From assembly GCA_012270045.1 (NCBI GenBank), contig JAAXJC010000151.1, positions 1-64,000 on the forward strand: DNA of 64,000 nucleotides, written 5' to 3'. The translations under genes were made by a program, and so were the position numbers. Below, piece after piece: positions 26,536 to 35,009 of this stretch (within the stretch, counting starts at the first letter, position 1; each line of letters begins with the position of its first letter). Origin of the DNA: Luminiphilus sp. (GTDB lineage: Bacteria; Pseudomonadota; Gammaproteobacteria; Pseudomonadales; Halieaceae). The notes below the pieces were generated by a model. That model ran no database searches. It was not told the DNA's origin and was given only the letters and a program-made list of their open reading frames with translations.

Positions 26536-27729
26536 GTGACAGAGCCAGCCCAGCAGCAGCCCCGCCCCGCCAACCCATTTGATGGCCGAGGGCCTTTCTT
26601 ACTCAGCCTGTACATGACCCTGGTCGGTTATGGCGTGCTCGTTGCCTTACCCGCCCTCAACGGTGCCTGGGTGGATCTACTGGGCTTCACCGAGGTGCAG
26701 GTCAACCGCATCGCCTCGGCAGATCTGCTGGGCCTGTTCCTGGGATCGGTTGCGGTGAGTTTCCTTATTCGGTCCATGGACCGGAAACTGCTGATTTACG
26801 CCGGTATTGCCATCGCCATCGGGGCGAATGTGTTGTGCATTTATTTCCGCAGCTACGAAGCCACCCTGGGCCTGCGCCTGTTTGCTGGCTTTGGTGCCGG
26901 CCTGTATACGGCCGTGGCGGTTGCGGGCCTGGGCGCGAATTCCAAGCCCCGGGAAGCCTTCAATTGGATGTTGCTGGCCTTTGCCATATCCCAGTTCCTG
27001 GAACTGCAGCTGATTCCTCACATGTCCATGACGGGCATTTATGTTTTCTTTATCGCTACCTATGCGGTGACCCTGCCGTTTGTTCGTTTGATGCCGTCCC
27101 ATGACGCCGCTGTGGCGTCATCTGCCCGGGAAGAGCCCGAAGCCGCCGGGCAGGCGGAGCGACGACCGACGGCACTGGCCTGGGTCGGTATTCTGGCGAT
27201 TGTCGTTGCCTACATTAATATCGGCGCTTACTGGTCCAATATAGAGCTGGCCGCTGAGGCCGGCGGCCTCGATGGTGCCTGGGCCGGGCAGGTTATTTCC
27301 TGGTGTGTGCTGCTGTCCTTTGTCGGCTGTTTCACCGCGATGTATGCCCTGCGGCGTTTCGATTACGACCGGCCCATACTGGTGACCTTCGTCTTGATGG
27401 TGCTCGCAGTGGGCCTGCTCGCTGTGGAAGTCTCGGCGGCCATCTTTGTGTTCAGCGTCGCCCTGTTCAACTTCCTCTGGATCTTCATCGATGTGTATCA
27501 GATGGGCGGGGTGTCAGCGGCCGATCGCTCGGGCAGTGCCGCAGCCTTTATTCCCGGAGCCCAGGGTTTGGGCCAGACGCTGGGCCCCTTTATTGCGTCA
27601 CTGCTGCTGGAGCGATCCCTGGGCTTTGATGCGGTGTTTGTGCTCTGTGCCGCGGCCTCTTTCATGGCACTGCTCATTTACTTCGTGATTTTTTTGGCGG
27701 TCCGACGACAGCCTGCAAGCGGCACCTGA
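26536..27729 (+). CDS. MFS transporter of unknown specificity
   Basis: A 397-residue, 12-helix major facilitator protein with the usual central hydrophilic loop (about residues 193-217, Ala/Glu-rich). Helix 2 carries DLLGLFLGSVAVSFLIRSMDRKLL in the place of the MFS loop motif. Toward the end, VSAADRSGSAAAFIPGAQGLGQTLGPF resembles the polar helix 10-11 region of sugar/organic-acid type members, but I cannot assign a substrate. The GTG at 26536 has AAGGA seven bases upstream; an in-frame start further upstream (26470) has no homology. It is divergent from the TPR-sulfotransferase gene and followed by a convergent amidohydrolase gene. Confidence 0.82.
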   Translation: MTEPAQQQPRPANPFDGRGPFLLSLYMTLVGYGVLVALPALNGAWVDLLGFTEVQVNRIASADLLGLFLGSVAVSFLIRSMDRKLLIYAGIAIAIGANVLCIYFRSYEATLGLRLFAGFGAGLYTAVAVAGLGANSKPREAFNWMLLAFAISQFLELQLIPHMSMTGIYVFFIATYAVTLPFVRLMPSHDAAVASSAREEPEAAGQAERRPTALAWVGILAIVVAYINIGAYWSNIELAAEAGGLDGAWAGQVISWCVLLSFVGCFTAMYALRRFDYDRPILVTFVLMVLAVGLLAVEVSAAIFVFSVALFNFLWIFIDVYQMGGVSAADRSGSAAAFIPGAQGLGQTLGPFIASLLLERSLGFDAVFVLCAAASFMALLIYFVIFLAVRRQPASGT

Positions 27730-27748
27730 GTTCTGCCCTTCAGGCCGG

Positions 27749-29050
27749 TCAGCGCGGATCAGCCTGCTGGCCGTCCCAGCGGATAATGGCGCCGCCCTTC
27801 ATGACGAAGCTCGGGTCTTCCAACCGGGACAGATCTTGCAGGGGGTTGCCCGGCACCGCGATCAGGTCCGCCCAGCGTCCTGACTGGACCGTACCCACCC
27901 GATCCTGCCATTGCAGCATCTCGGCGGCGACGGCGGTGGCGGCTTTGATGGCGTCCATGGGTGACAAGCCCGCCTCTGTCAGCACGGCGATCTCCCTGGC
28001 GTAGGCACGGGGGTCAATGTGATAGCCCCCCAGATCCGAGCCCGCAACAATCTTGACTCCTGCCCGGTGGGCTTCGCCAATGCGCGCCAGCCACTCATCC
28101 CGGTAATTCAGGTAGATGTCATCGTTCTTTTCCTGGGCCAGCAGCTTATCGGTGCCGGCGTAGTAATCGCCGACATAAATGGTGGGCACATAGAAGGTCC
28201 CGTGCTCGACCATCAGCGCAATGGACCGATCATCGAGGTAGGTACCGTGTTCAATGGAGCGCACCCCGGCGGTCACGGCCTGGTTGATGCCGGCATTGGC
28301 GTGGGCGTGGGCAGCCACCGGAACGCTGTGGCGGTTTGCTTCCGCGACCGCTTCCGCCAGCTCATCGGGGCTGAAGGCGACATTTTTTGGGTCATCCCCC
28401 ACTGAGTGGAAGGCCCCCGTGACCAGGATTTTTATCCAGTCAGAACCGTATTTGATCTCCCTGCGCACGGCGCGCCTGACCTCCATCGGGCCGTCCACTA
28501 TATAGCCGTCGGCGGCGATCGCCTGTTCCGGGGAGAGGTAGTTGATGTCACCACCGCCGCCAGTAATTGACAGGTAGTGACCGGCACCGGTGATACGGGG
28601 CGCCGTGTGCACACCCTCAGCCACCGCGCGGGCAATATCCTGGTTGGCAAACAGCACATCGGCATCCCCCATCACCCGCACCGTGGTCCAGCCGTGCTCC
28701 AGCATGCGCTGCAGTGCCGCCAGGCCCAGCAGCGCTTTGTAGGCGGAGGAGGCGGCGAGATGGGCATTCTGATAGTCATCGCTGTAAATCAGTGGATGCT
28801 CATGGCCATTGATCAGACCGGGCATCAGGGTCAGCCCCGGAAGCCGCAGGCGCTCGACATCGGCGGGCAGGTCCGCAACGGGCACCACGCCGACGATGTA
28901 TTCACCGTCAACGATCACCGCCAGCCCGGTCTGCAGCTGTTCGCCAACGCCGTCGATCAGGGCGTCGGGAATCAACGCCCTGGCGGCCGCGGCGGCATTG
29001 TTGGCCAGCAGCACAGCGACCATCACCATCAGTATTTTGCGTAACACCAT
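27749..29050 (-). CDS. Exported amidohydrolase-family protein
   Basis: A 433-residue imidazolonepropionase/prolidase-like amidohydrolase. A hydrophobic export sequence covers residues 1-24. Metal ligands are visible as H-x-H in LINGHEHP, a conserved Lys in WIKILVTGAF that is carboxylated in this superfamily, VAAHAHA and SIEHGTYL for the next histidines, and the last Asp in VAGSDLGG. Related secreted enzymes hydrolyse dipeptides ending in proline or modified amino acids, or cyclic imides. GAGGAGGG lies just upstream of the ATG. Neighbouring genes give no substrate clue. Confidence 0.88.
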   Translation of the reverse strand: MVLRKILMVMVAVLLANNAAAAARALIPDALIDGVGEQLQTGLAVIVDGEYIVGVVPVADLPADVERLRLPGLTLMPGLINGHEHPLIYSDDYQNAHLAASSAYKALLGLAALQRMLEHGWTTVRVMGDADVLFANQDIARAVAEGVHTAPRITGAGHYLSITGGGGDINYLSPEQAIAADGYIVDGPMEVRRAVRREIKYGSDWIKILVTGAFHSVGDDPKNVAFSPDELAEAVAEANRHSVPVAAHAHANAGINQAVTAGVRSIEHGTYLDDRSIALMVEHGTFYVPTIYVGDYYAGTDKLLAQEKNDDIYLNYRDEWLARIGEAHRAGVKIVAGSDLGGYHIDPRAYAREIAVLTEAGLSPMDAIKAATAVAAEMLQWQDRVGTVQSGRWADLIAVPGNPLQDLSRLEDPSFVMKGGAIIRWDGQQADPR

Positions 29051-29160
29051 CAACCCTCCTCAGCAGGCGGCTGGCGCCCCCCGGCGCTCTGGGCCTCGGG
29101 CCTTGATCGTCATGGCAATAGTCGCCATGATCCTGAGGCCATTCCTGACCAGCACTCCCC

Positions 29161-29718
29161 ATGGACATTGACGTTCCCATAAAGGACCTCGGGTCTTATA
29201 ACATCGACCCGTTACGCGACAAAATACTCGCCCTGCCCGAGGAGGCCTGGTGGGGTAATCAATATCGCCAGCTGGAATATGAAGTGCACGAACACACCCA
29301 GTCGGTGGTGTTGGTGTTTACCGATGGCCAGGGCTGGCCCAACATTGAGGTATCCCGGGACGACGGTTGGGATCTGCTGGCGGATGAGGCCATACCCCTC
29401 ATGCACCAGATCCTGGGGGACCATTACCCACCGGGGGGCACCATTATCCGCGCCATGGCGGCGCGCTTGCAGGCCGGCGGAATTATCAAACCCCATCATG
29501 ACAAACATCCGTCATTCCATTACGGCCATCGGATACACATACCCATCTACACCAACCCCCGGGTTCGTTTCATGATTGATGGCCGGCCCCAGCGCATGCA
29601 GATTGGCAACGTCTACGAAATCAACAACCAGAAACGCCACAGCGTGATGAACAAGGGTAGTGAGGGGCGAATCAATTTTATTTTTGACTACGTGCCGCCG
29701 GAGAAAATTCGCCGCTAG
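29161..29718 (+). CDS. Aspartyl/asparaginyl beta-hydroxylase-like dioxygenase
   Basis: A 185-residue Fe(II)/2-oxoglutarate protein of the AspH type. The motif KPHHDKHPSFHYGHRIHIPI starting at 110 is the family core; metal-binding candidates are His112/His113, Asp114 and His160 (NQKRHSV), with Arg170 (GRINFIFD) for 2-oxoglutarate. IDG....M.IGNVYEINN is also family-typical. Small bacterial members hydroxylate free amino acid derivatives or proteins; the target is not known. No signal peptide. The ATG has no strong ribosome site. It is divergent from the amidohydrolase, with a 110-base gap that must contain both promoters. Confidence 0.85.
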   Translation: MDIDVPIKDLGSYNIDPLRDKILALPEEAWWGNQYRQLEYEVHEHTQSVVLVFTDGQGWPNIEVSRDDGWDLLADEAIPLMHQILGDHYPPGGTIIRAMAARLQAGGIIKPHHDKHPSFHYGHRIHIPIYTNPRVRFMIDGRPQRMQIGNVYEINNQKRHSVMNKGSEGRINFIFDYVPPEKIRR

Positions 29719-29816
29719 CTAACCCGGAACCGACCTGCCCAGGGATCCGATACCGGGGGCTACATCATCGACGCTACTGAACACCAGGCGCCACTGCCGC
29801 CTGCTGCTGCGCACGT

Positions 29817-30473
29817 TCATGCAATGTGTTTGGGAAACGCCTGTTGCAGATAGGCCCGTGCCACCGCTTTGGCCCGAGCTTTATTCAGGTCCCGGGGCGC
29901 CACCAGCAAGCTGAGCCAGAGGCCATCTATCAGCGCCAGGTAACCGGTTGCCAGCTGTCGTGCGTCCCGGTCCCGGTACTGGCCATCGCTGATGATGGCT
30001 TCGAACAGCGCCTCTGTTTTCCTGGCGGCCAGCCTATCGCTGGCCGAGCAAATGGTCTGATACACCGGCCGGGCCCCCGCTTCGCCATAGTAGGCAAACC
30101 AGACCGCCATCTTCTGCCGCTGGGTGACGCCGCGACTGAGTTGGAAGTCCAGCAGTTGCTCCAGGGTGGCTGCCAGTGACGGCGGGCTGTCATTCGCGAG
30201 GATACCCAGCAGACCTTCGTTGTACTCCCGGGTCACATGGCGCAGGGTTTCCGTCAGCAGATTTTCCTTGCTGCGGAAATGCAGGTTGGCAATCCCCAGA
30301 CTGAGTCCCGCTTCCCGGGTGACCAGTTGCATGGTGGTGGCCGACAGGCCGTGGGCAGCGATGCAACGGATTGTGGCGTCTATCAGTTGCTGGCGTCGTT
30401 CGGAACGGGGCCGCACCTGGCGTCGCTTTTTCTCAGGCTGCTCTATTGTGGTTGGTGTTTGGCTTGTGGGCAC
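29817..30473 (-). CDS. TetR-family regulator, BetI-like
   Basis: A repressor of about 218 residues. The helix-turn-helix spans about 35-70 (GLSATTMQLVTREAGLSLGIANLHFRSKENLL), and the C-terminal half ends in the BetI-like ALIDGLWLSLLV. BetI represses choline-to-betaine genes and responds to choline. This gene points away from the FAD/GcvT/Rieske operon, and a perfect palindrome lies between them, so it very likely controls that operon and itself. The start is uncertain: a GTG at 30473 gives a normal-length N-terminus, while a TTG at 30533 would add 20 hydrophobic residues and has no ribosome site. The ligand is predicted to be a quaternary or methylated amine. Confidence 0.82.
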   Translation of the reverse strand: MPTSQTPTTIEQPEKKRRQVRPRSERRQQLIDATIRCIAAHGLSATTMQLVTREAGLSLGIANLHFRSKENLLTETLRHVTREYNEGLLGILANDSPPSLAATLEQLLDFQLSRGVTQRQKMAVWFAYYGEAGARPVYQTICSASDRLAARKTEALFEAIISDGQYRDRDARQLATGYLALIDGLWLSLLVAPRDLNKARAKAVARAYLQQAFPKHIA

Positions 30474-30540
30474 GGACAGGCCTGGAGCGAGGACTATGAC
30501 GGTGAACTCTAGCAAGGCTGCCGCAAATGGCAATCATTAA

Positions 30541-30560
30541 ATGAATGTTTGTTCATTCAT
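30541..30560. promoter_or_regulatory. Palindromic operator for the TetR regulator
   Basis: ATGAATG at 30541-30547 and CATTCAT at 30554-30560 form a perfect 7-bp inverted repeat with a 6-base spacer (20 bases total), in the 150-base space between the regulator and the first FAD enzyme gene. It has the same look as TetR-family sites of the TGAATG...CATTCA type. It lies about 64 bases before the FAD gene start, a position where bound repressor would cover a promoter. Confidence 0.75.
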
Positions 30561-30623
30561 ACTGGACGCTTGCGGGTGGGCATGGCAGACTCACCGAACT
30601 CTAAGCCAGGGTGGAGATCTCCG

Positions 30624-32240
30624 GTGAATCAGTACGATGCCATCGTCATTGGCGCGGGCCACAACGGCCTCACCAATGGCGCCTATCTCGCCAAAGCAGG
30701 GCTCAAGGTGGCCGTGCTGGAGCGCAATCCCTACATCGGCGGCGCCACGGTCAGCCGTGAACTGCACAAGGGCTGGTACTACTCAAACTGCTCCTACGTG
30801 GCCAGTCTGCTGCGTCCCGAGATCACCCGAGATCTTGAATTGCCCCGCCATGGGCTGCAGGTCGTACCCTTTGGTGGTGGCGCAACCTTTATGCGCAATG
30901 GCGATCACCTGGGCAGTTACAGTGATCATGATCGCCATTACCGCGAGATTGCGCGACATTCCAAACGCGATGCCAACGCCTACGACCGCTACGTGTCTGA
31001 TACCAGTCGCCAGACCAAGTTAATTCGACCCTACCTGCTGAAAACAGCCCCCGATCCCACCTCGCTAAAGCCCAGGGACCTGCGGGACCTGGTCGATTTT
31101 GCCCGCTCCTTCACATCCATGGGCGAGGAGGGCCTGCTCGATACCATCAAATTCTGGACCGGCAGTGTCGGGGATTATCTCAACGAGTATTTCGAGACCG
31201 ATGTGCTGAAAGCCCACCTGGCGGGTAGTGGCATTATCGGTACAGCCCTGGGTGTTTATTCCCCGGGTACCGCCTACGTTCTACTGCACCACTACATGGG
31301 AGATGTCGATGGCAATGTCGGCGCCTGGGGCTTCGCCCGGGGCGGTATGGGTGCCATTGCGGACGCCCTGTCCAAGGCGTTCCAGTCCTACGGCGGCGAC
31401 GTCATCTGCGACGCCAATGTCGATGAGATCATTGTCCGGGACGGCCAGGCGAAGGGTGTTGCCCTCAAGGATGGCACCGAATACCACGCCGACATTGTGG
31501 TCTCCAATCTCGACCCCAAGCGTACGTTCCTGGACATCACCAACCCCAAAGACCTGCCCGAGGACGTGCTGCAGAAGGCGCGCAACTTTAAGATTCGCGG
31601 CTCCTCCGGGAAGCTGAACATCGCCCTGGACGGCCTGCCCATCTTCAATGGCCTCGATCCCCGCAGCCGGCTGATGGCTGGTGACCTGCACTTCAGTGAT
31701 TCCCTGGAGCGCCAGGAGCGTGCCTATGACGACTGGAAGAACGGCACATGGTCCAAGGATCCCTACCTGGACATGATGATCCCATCCCTGACCGATCCCA
31801 CCATGGCGCCCCCCGGTAAACACATGATGTCGGTGTTTGTGCAGTACGCGCCGCCCAAGATCGAGGGACGGGACTGGACCGACGAGGACAAGGACGGCTT
31901 CGAAAAATCCGTGCTCGACCAGATCTCCAATTACAGTCCCAACTTCCGCGACCTGATCCTGCACTGCGAGACGCGAACACCCCGGGAAATTGAGGCGGAA
32001 GTTGGCCTCACCGAAGGCAATATCTTCATGGGTGAACTGACCTTTGATCAGCTGCTGTTCAACCGGCCCTTCCCCGGCTACGCCCAGTACCGGGGGCCGA
32101 TCAAGGGCATGTATATGTGCAGTTCCGGCACCCACCCCGGTGGTGGGGTGATGGCGGCTCCCGGAGCCAACGCTGCCCGGGAGATCCTGATGGATCTGAA
32201 GCGGCCCAACACGGTACCGGGAGGATACGCCGATGACTGA
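30624..32240 (+). CDS. FAD-dependent oxidoreductase, phytoene-desaturase fold (first of pair)
   Basis: A 538-residue flavoprotein. The ADP-binding motif is G10-A-G12-H-N-G15 (IVIGAGHNGLTNGAYLAKAG), followed by the GGATVSRE flavin-contact segment. The C-terminus has the phytoene-desaturase-type motif GGGVMAAPGANAAREIL that closes the FAD site. Proteins of this fold oxidise amines or desaturate isoprenoids; no carotenoid genes are present. The GTG at 30624 with GGAG seven bases upstream is preferred; ATG 30582 would add 14 residues. First gene of the regulated operon; its paralogue overlaps its stop by eight bases, so the two may form a heterodimer. Confidence 0.85.
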   Translation: MNQYDAIVIGAGHNGLTNGAYLAKAGLKVAVLERNPYIGGATVSRELHKGWYYSNCSYVASLLRPEITRDLELPRHGLQVVPFGGGATFMRNGDHLGSYSDHDRHYREIARHSKRDANAYDRYVSDTSRQTKLIRPYLLKTAPDPTSLKPRDLRDLVDFARSFTSMGEEGLLDTIKFWTGSVGDYLNEYFETDVLKAHLAGSGIIGTALGVYSPGTAYVLLHHYMGDVDGNVGAWGFARGGMGAIADALSKAFQSYGGDVICDANVDEIIVRDGQAKGVALKDGTEYHADIVVSNLDPKRTFLDITNPKDLPEDVLQKARNFKIRGSSGKLNIALDGLPIFNGLDPRSRLMAGDLHFSDSLERQERAYDDWKNGTWSKDPYLDMMIPSLTDPTMAPPGKHMMSVFVQYAPPKIEGRDWTDEDKDGFEKSVLDQISNYSPNFRDLILHCETRTPREIEAEVGLTEGNIFMGELTFDQLLFNRPFPGYAQYRGPIKGMYMCSSGTHPGGGVMAAPGANAAREILMDLKRPNTVPGGYADD

Positions 32241-33792
32241 TTACGACGCGATCATTATTGGTGCTGGCCATAACGGCCTCATCTGCGGCGCCTATCTGGC
32301 CAAGGCCGGTAACAAGGTTCTGGTTGTCGACGGCCGGGATCAGCCCGGAGGCTGCGCCAGTACCCGTGAAATAGCCCCTGGATTTCAGGTATCTGACTGC
32401 GCCCAGTGGTTACAGCAGTTCGATGACGCCGTGGTCCGGGATCTGGGTCTGGACAAAGCCGGCCTGCAAGTGGGTGCCGCGAAACGGACCATTGCCCTGC
32501 AGGCCGATGGCGATCATCTGACCATCGACGGCGATTTGCTGCGGGGTGCCGGCATCGGTACCCAGGACCAGGCGGCATACCAGTCGTTCCGCCAGCAGAT
32601 TGATGTGTTTGCCAAACTCATGCTCAAGCTCTACCGCAGCCGGGCCCCGAAATTGGTGGAAGCTGACTGGAGCGACCGGGTAACCCTCATGAAGCTCGGG
32701 CTTGGGCTCAAGATGATGGGCAAGGCCAACATGCAGGACCTGATGCGCCTCGCGTTGATCAATATCTACGACGTGATGAACGAGAACTTCGACCATCCCG
32801 GTCTCAAGGCAGCACTGGCCATGGATGCGATCACCGGCACCAACATGGGGCCGCGCTCCCCCAATACGGTATACACCTACCTGCACCGTGCCATGGGCCG
32901 GCAATTGCAGCAGGGCGGTGTCAGCCAGGTCATGGGGGGTATGGGGGCCCTGGGCACGGCGCTGCAGAAGGCTGCCGAGGCCTGCGGAGTCCGGGTGCAG
33001 CTGGGCAGTTCAGTGCAGCAGATTCTCAAGGAGGGCGATCGGGTCACCGGTGTTGTCCTGGCCGATGGCAGCTCCCTGCGCGCCACTGCAGTGATCTCCA
33101 GCGCCGACCCCACCACCACCTTCAGGGACCTGCTCGGTTACCAGCATCTGGAGACCGGCATGGCCCGCCGGGTGGCCCAGTACCGCACACGCAGCGGCAC
33201 CGCGAAACTGCACCTGGCGCTATCGGGTCTGCCGGCATTTTCCGGACTGGAAGGCAAGGCCCTGGCCCAACGCCTGGTCATTGCTCCGACCATGGACGCC
33301 ATTGAATCTGCTTTCAACCCGCTGAAATATTCAGAGTGTGGCCCCAGCCAGGTGTTTGACATCAGCATCCCCAGCATTGAGGACGCGAGTCTGGCCCCGG
33401 AAGGGCAACACGTGCTGACTGCCCTGGTGCACTACCTGCCGTATGAGCCCGACGGCGGCTGGCAGAGCCAGCGGCAGCCGGTACTCGATAACCTGTTGGC
33501 CCAGTTGGAGCACTATGCGCCGGGCCTGAAGGAGCAGGTGGTGGCCTCGGAGTTACTGGTACCCCCGGATATCGAAGCCGCCTTCGGCGTCACCGGTGGC
33601 AACTGGCACCACGGCGAACTGTCCATCGACCAGGCTCTGATGATGCGTCCGTTCCCGGGTTCCACCCAGTACCGCACCGCGGTGGATGGTCTGTTCCTTT
33701 GCGGCGCGGGGGCACACCCCGGTGGCAGCCTGATGGGCCTGCCCGGCCGCAACGCTGCCCAGGAAATCATCAAGCAAGGAGTCCTGTCATGA
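32233..33792 (+). CDS. FAD-dependent oxidoreductase, phytoene-desaturase fold (second of pair)
   Basis: A 519-residue paralogue of the preceding protein, with G10-A-G12-H-N-G15 and the same GGSLMGLPGRNAAQEII end. Identity to the first is clear in both ends but low in the middle, where each probably builds a different substrate site. Translational overlap with the first FAD gene and with the following GcvT gene (ATGA) ties it firmly to the operon. A likely role is to oxidise an N-methyl or C-N bond, giving a product for the GcvT-type enzyme, but the reaction is not known. Confidence 0.85.
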   Translation: MTDYDAIIIGAGHNGLICGAYLAKAGNKVLVVDGRDQPGGCASTREIAPGFQVSDCAQWLQQFDDAVVRDLGLDKAGLQVGAAKRTIALQADGDHLTIDGDLLRGAGIGTQDQAAYQSFRQQIDVFAKLMLKLYRSRAPKLVEADWSDRVTLMKLGLGLKMMGKANMQDLMRLALINIYDVMNENFDHPGLKAALAMDAITGTNMGPRSPNTVYTYLHRAMGRQLQQGGVSQVMGGMGALGTALQKAAEACGVRVQLGSSVQQILKEGDRVTGVVLADGSSLRATAVISSADPTTTFRDLLGYQHLETGMARRVAQYRTRSGTAKLHLALSGLPAFSGLEGKALAQRLVIAPTMDAIESAFNPLKYSECGPSQVFDISIPSIEDASLAPEGQHVLTALVHYLPYEPDGGWQSQRQPVLDNLLAQLEHYAPGLKEQVVASELLVPPDIEAAFGVTGGNWHHGELSIDQALMMRPFPGSTQYRTAVDGLFLCGAGAHPGGSLMGLPGRNAAQEIIKQGVLS

Positions 33793-34973
33793 ACGCGCCC
33801 CAACGAGACACCATGCTGCTGCCAACACCCTTCCACTCCCGGGTCGAGGCCATGTGTGAGCTGAATGACTGGGGCAACTGGATGGGTTACACCACCCCCA
33901 ACGCCTATTTCGATGTCGAGCTGGAGTACTTTGCCATTCGCAGCACCACCGGTGTATTTGACCTGTCGCCGATGAACAAATACCGGATCACCGGGCCGGA
34001 TGCCGAGGCCTTTCTCAACCGTATGGTGACCCGTAATGTCAGCAAACTGGGGGTCAATCGCGTCGGTTATGCGGTCTGGTGTAATGACGCCGGCGAGGTC
34101 ATGGACGACGGCACGATTTTCCGACTGGGGGAGCAGGACTTCAGGCTCTGTTCCTACCAGCGCGCTGACGACTGGCTGCACTGGTGCACCCTGGGATTCG
34201 ACGTCACCATCAGCAATGAAAGCGAGGACATTGCGGGCCTGGCCGTGCAGGGTCCCACCTCCTGTACCGTGTTGAAGCTGCTGGGCTGTACTGACCTCGA
34301 TCAGCTGAAGCCCTTCGGTATCGCCCACTTCACCTTTGAGGGCGCCCCCATGATGGTGAGCCGCACCGGCTTTACCGGTGATCTGGGCTACGAGGTCTGG
34401 GTGGCGCCGGCCCAGGCCGAGGCGCTCTGGGACCAGCTGTTTGAGCTGGGACGGGATTACCTGATCAAACCCATCGGTTCATACGCCCTGGATATTGCCC
34501 GCATAGAGGCGGGCTTCCTGCAGGCTCACGTGGACTTCGTACCCTCTGAGGAAGTGGTCCGGAACGGGCGTACCCGCAGCCCCTTTGAGTTGGGCCTGGA
34601 GTGGCTGGTTGATTTTTCCAAGCCCCTGTTCAACGGCCGTGCTGCACTGCTTGCGGAAAAGGCCCGGGGTTCCCGCTATCGGTTTGCCATGCTCGACATC
34701 GAGGGCAACAAACCTGCGGAACACTCCTTCATCATGAAGGGCGACAAAGTCGTCGGTACCGTGACTTCGGCGGCCTGGTGTCCGACCGTGAAGTCGAACC
34801 TGGCCTATGCCCAGATCGAAATGCCCCACGGCGCTGTCGGTGACCAGCTGACAGCAGAAATTTACTACCAGCGCGAGCTGCACTGGACCCGGCTGATGGC
34901 CCCCTGCAAGGTTATCGACGGACCCCTGTTCAATCCCAAGCGCAGGCGGCAGACGCCGGCACCGCCGTTCTGA
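33789..34973 (+). CDS. GcvT-type aminomethyltransferase/demethylase
   Basis: A 394-residue folate-binding enzyme of the glycine-cleavage T/sarcosine-dimethylglycine dehydrogenase family. Typical blocks: GVFDLSPMNKYRITGPDAEAFLNR near the N-terminus, VSRTGFTGDLGYEVWV (folate and substrate site), and IGSYALDIARIEAGF. Such enzymes take a methyl or methylene group to tetrahydrofolate. The family also includes DmdA; this one is different from the DmdA-like protein elsewhere in the window. Third in the operon, start overlapping the previous stop (ATGA). It probably receives the one-carbon unit made by the FAD pair or the Rieske enzyme. Confidence 0.85.
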   Translation: MNAPQRDTMLLPTPFHSRVEAMCELNDWGNWMGYTTPNAYFDVELEYFAIRSTTGVFDLSPMNKYRITGPDAEAFLNRMVTRNVSKLGVNRVGYAVWCNDAGEVMDDGTIFRLGEQDFRLCSYQRADDWLHWCTLGFDVTISNESEDIAGLAVQGPTSCTVLKLLGCTDLDQLKPFGIAHFTFEGAPMMVSRTGFTGDLGYEVWVAPAQAEALWDQLFELGRDYLIKPIGSYALDIARIEAGFLQAHVDFVPSEEVVRNGRTRSPFELGLEWLVDFSKPLFNGRAALLAEKARGSRYRFAMLDIEGNKPAEHSFIMKGDKVVGTVTSAAWCPTVKSNLAYAQIEMPHGAVGDQLTAEIYYQRELHWTRLMAPCKVIDGPLFNPKRRRQTPAPPF

Positions 34974-35009
34974 TGGACCCCCTGTGCACCAAACCCGAGG
35001 CTTGATGCC

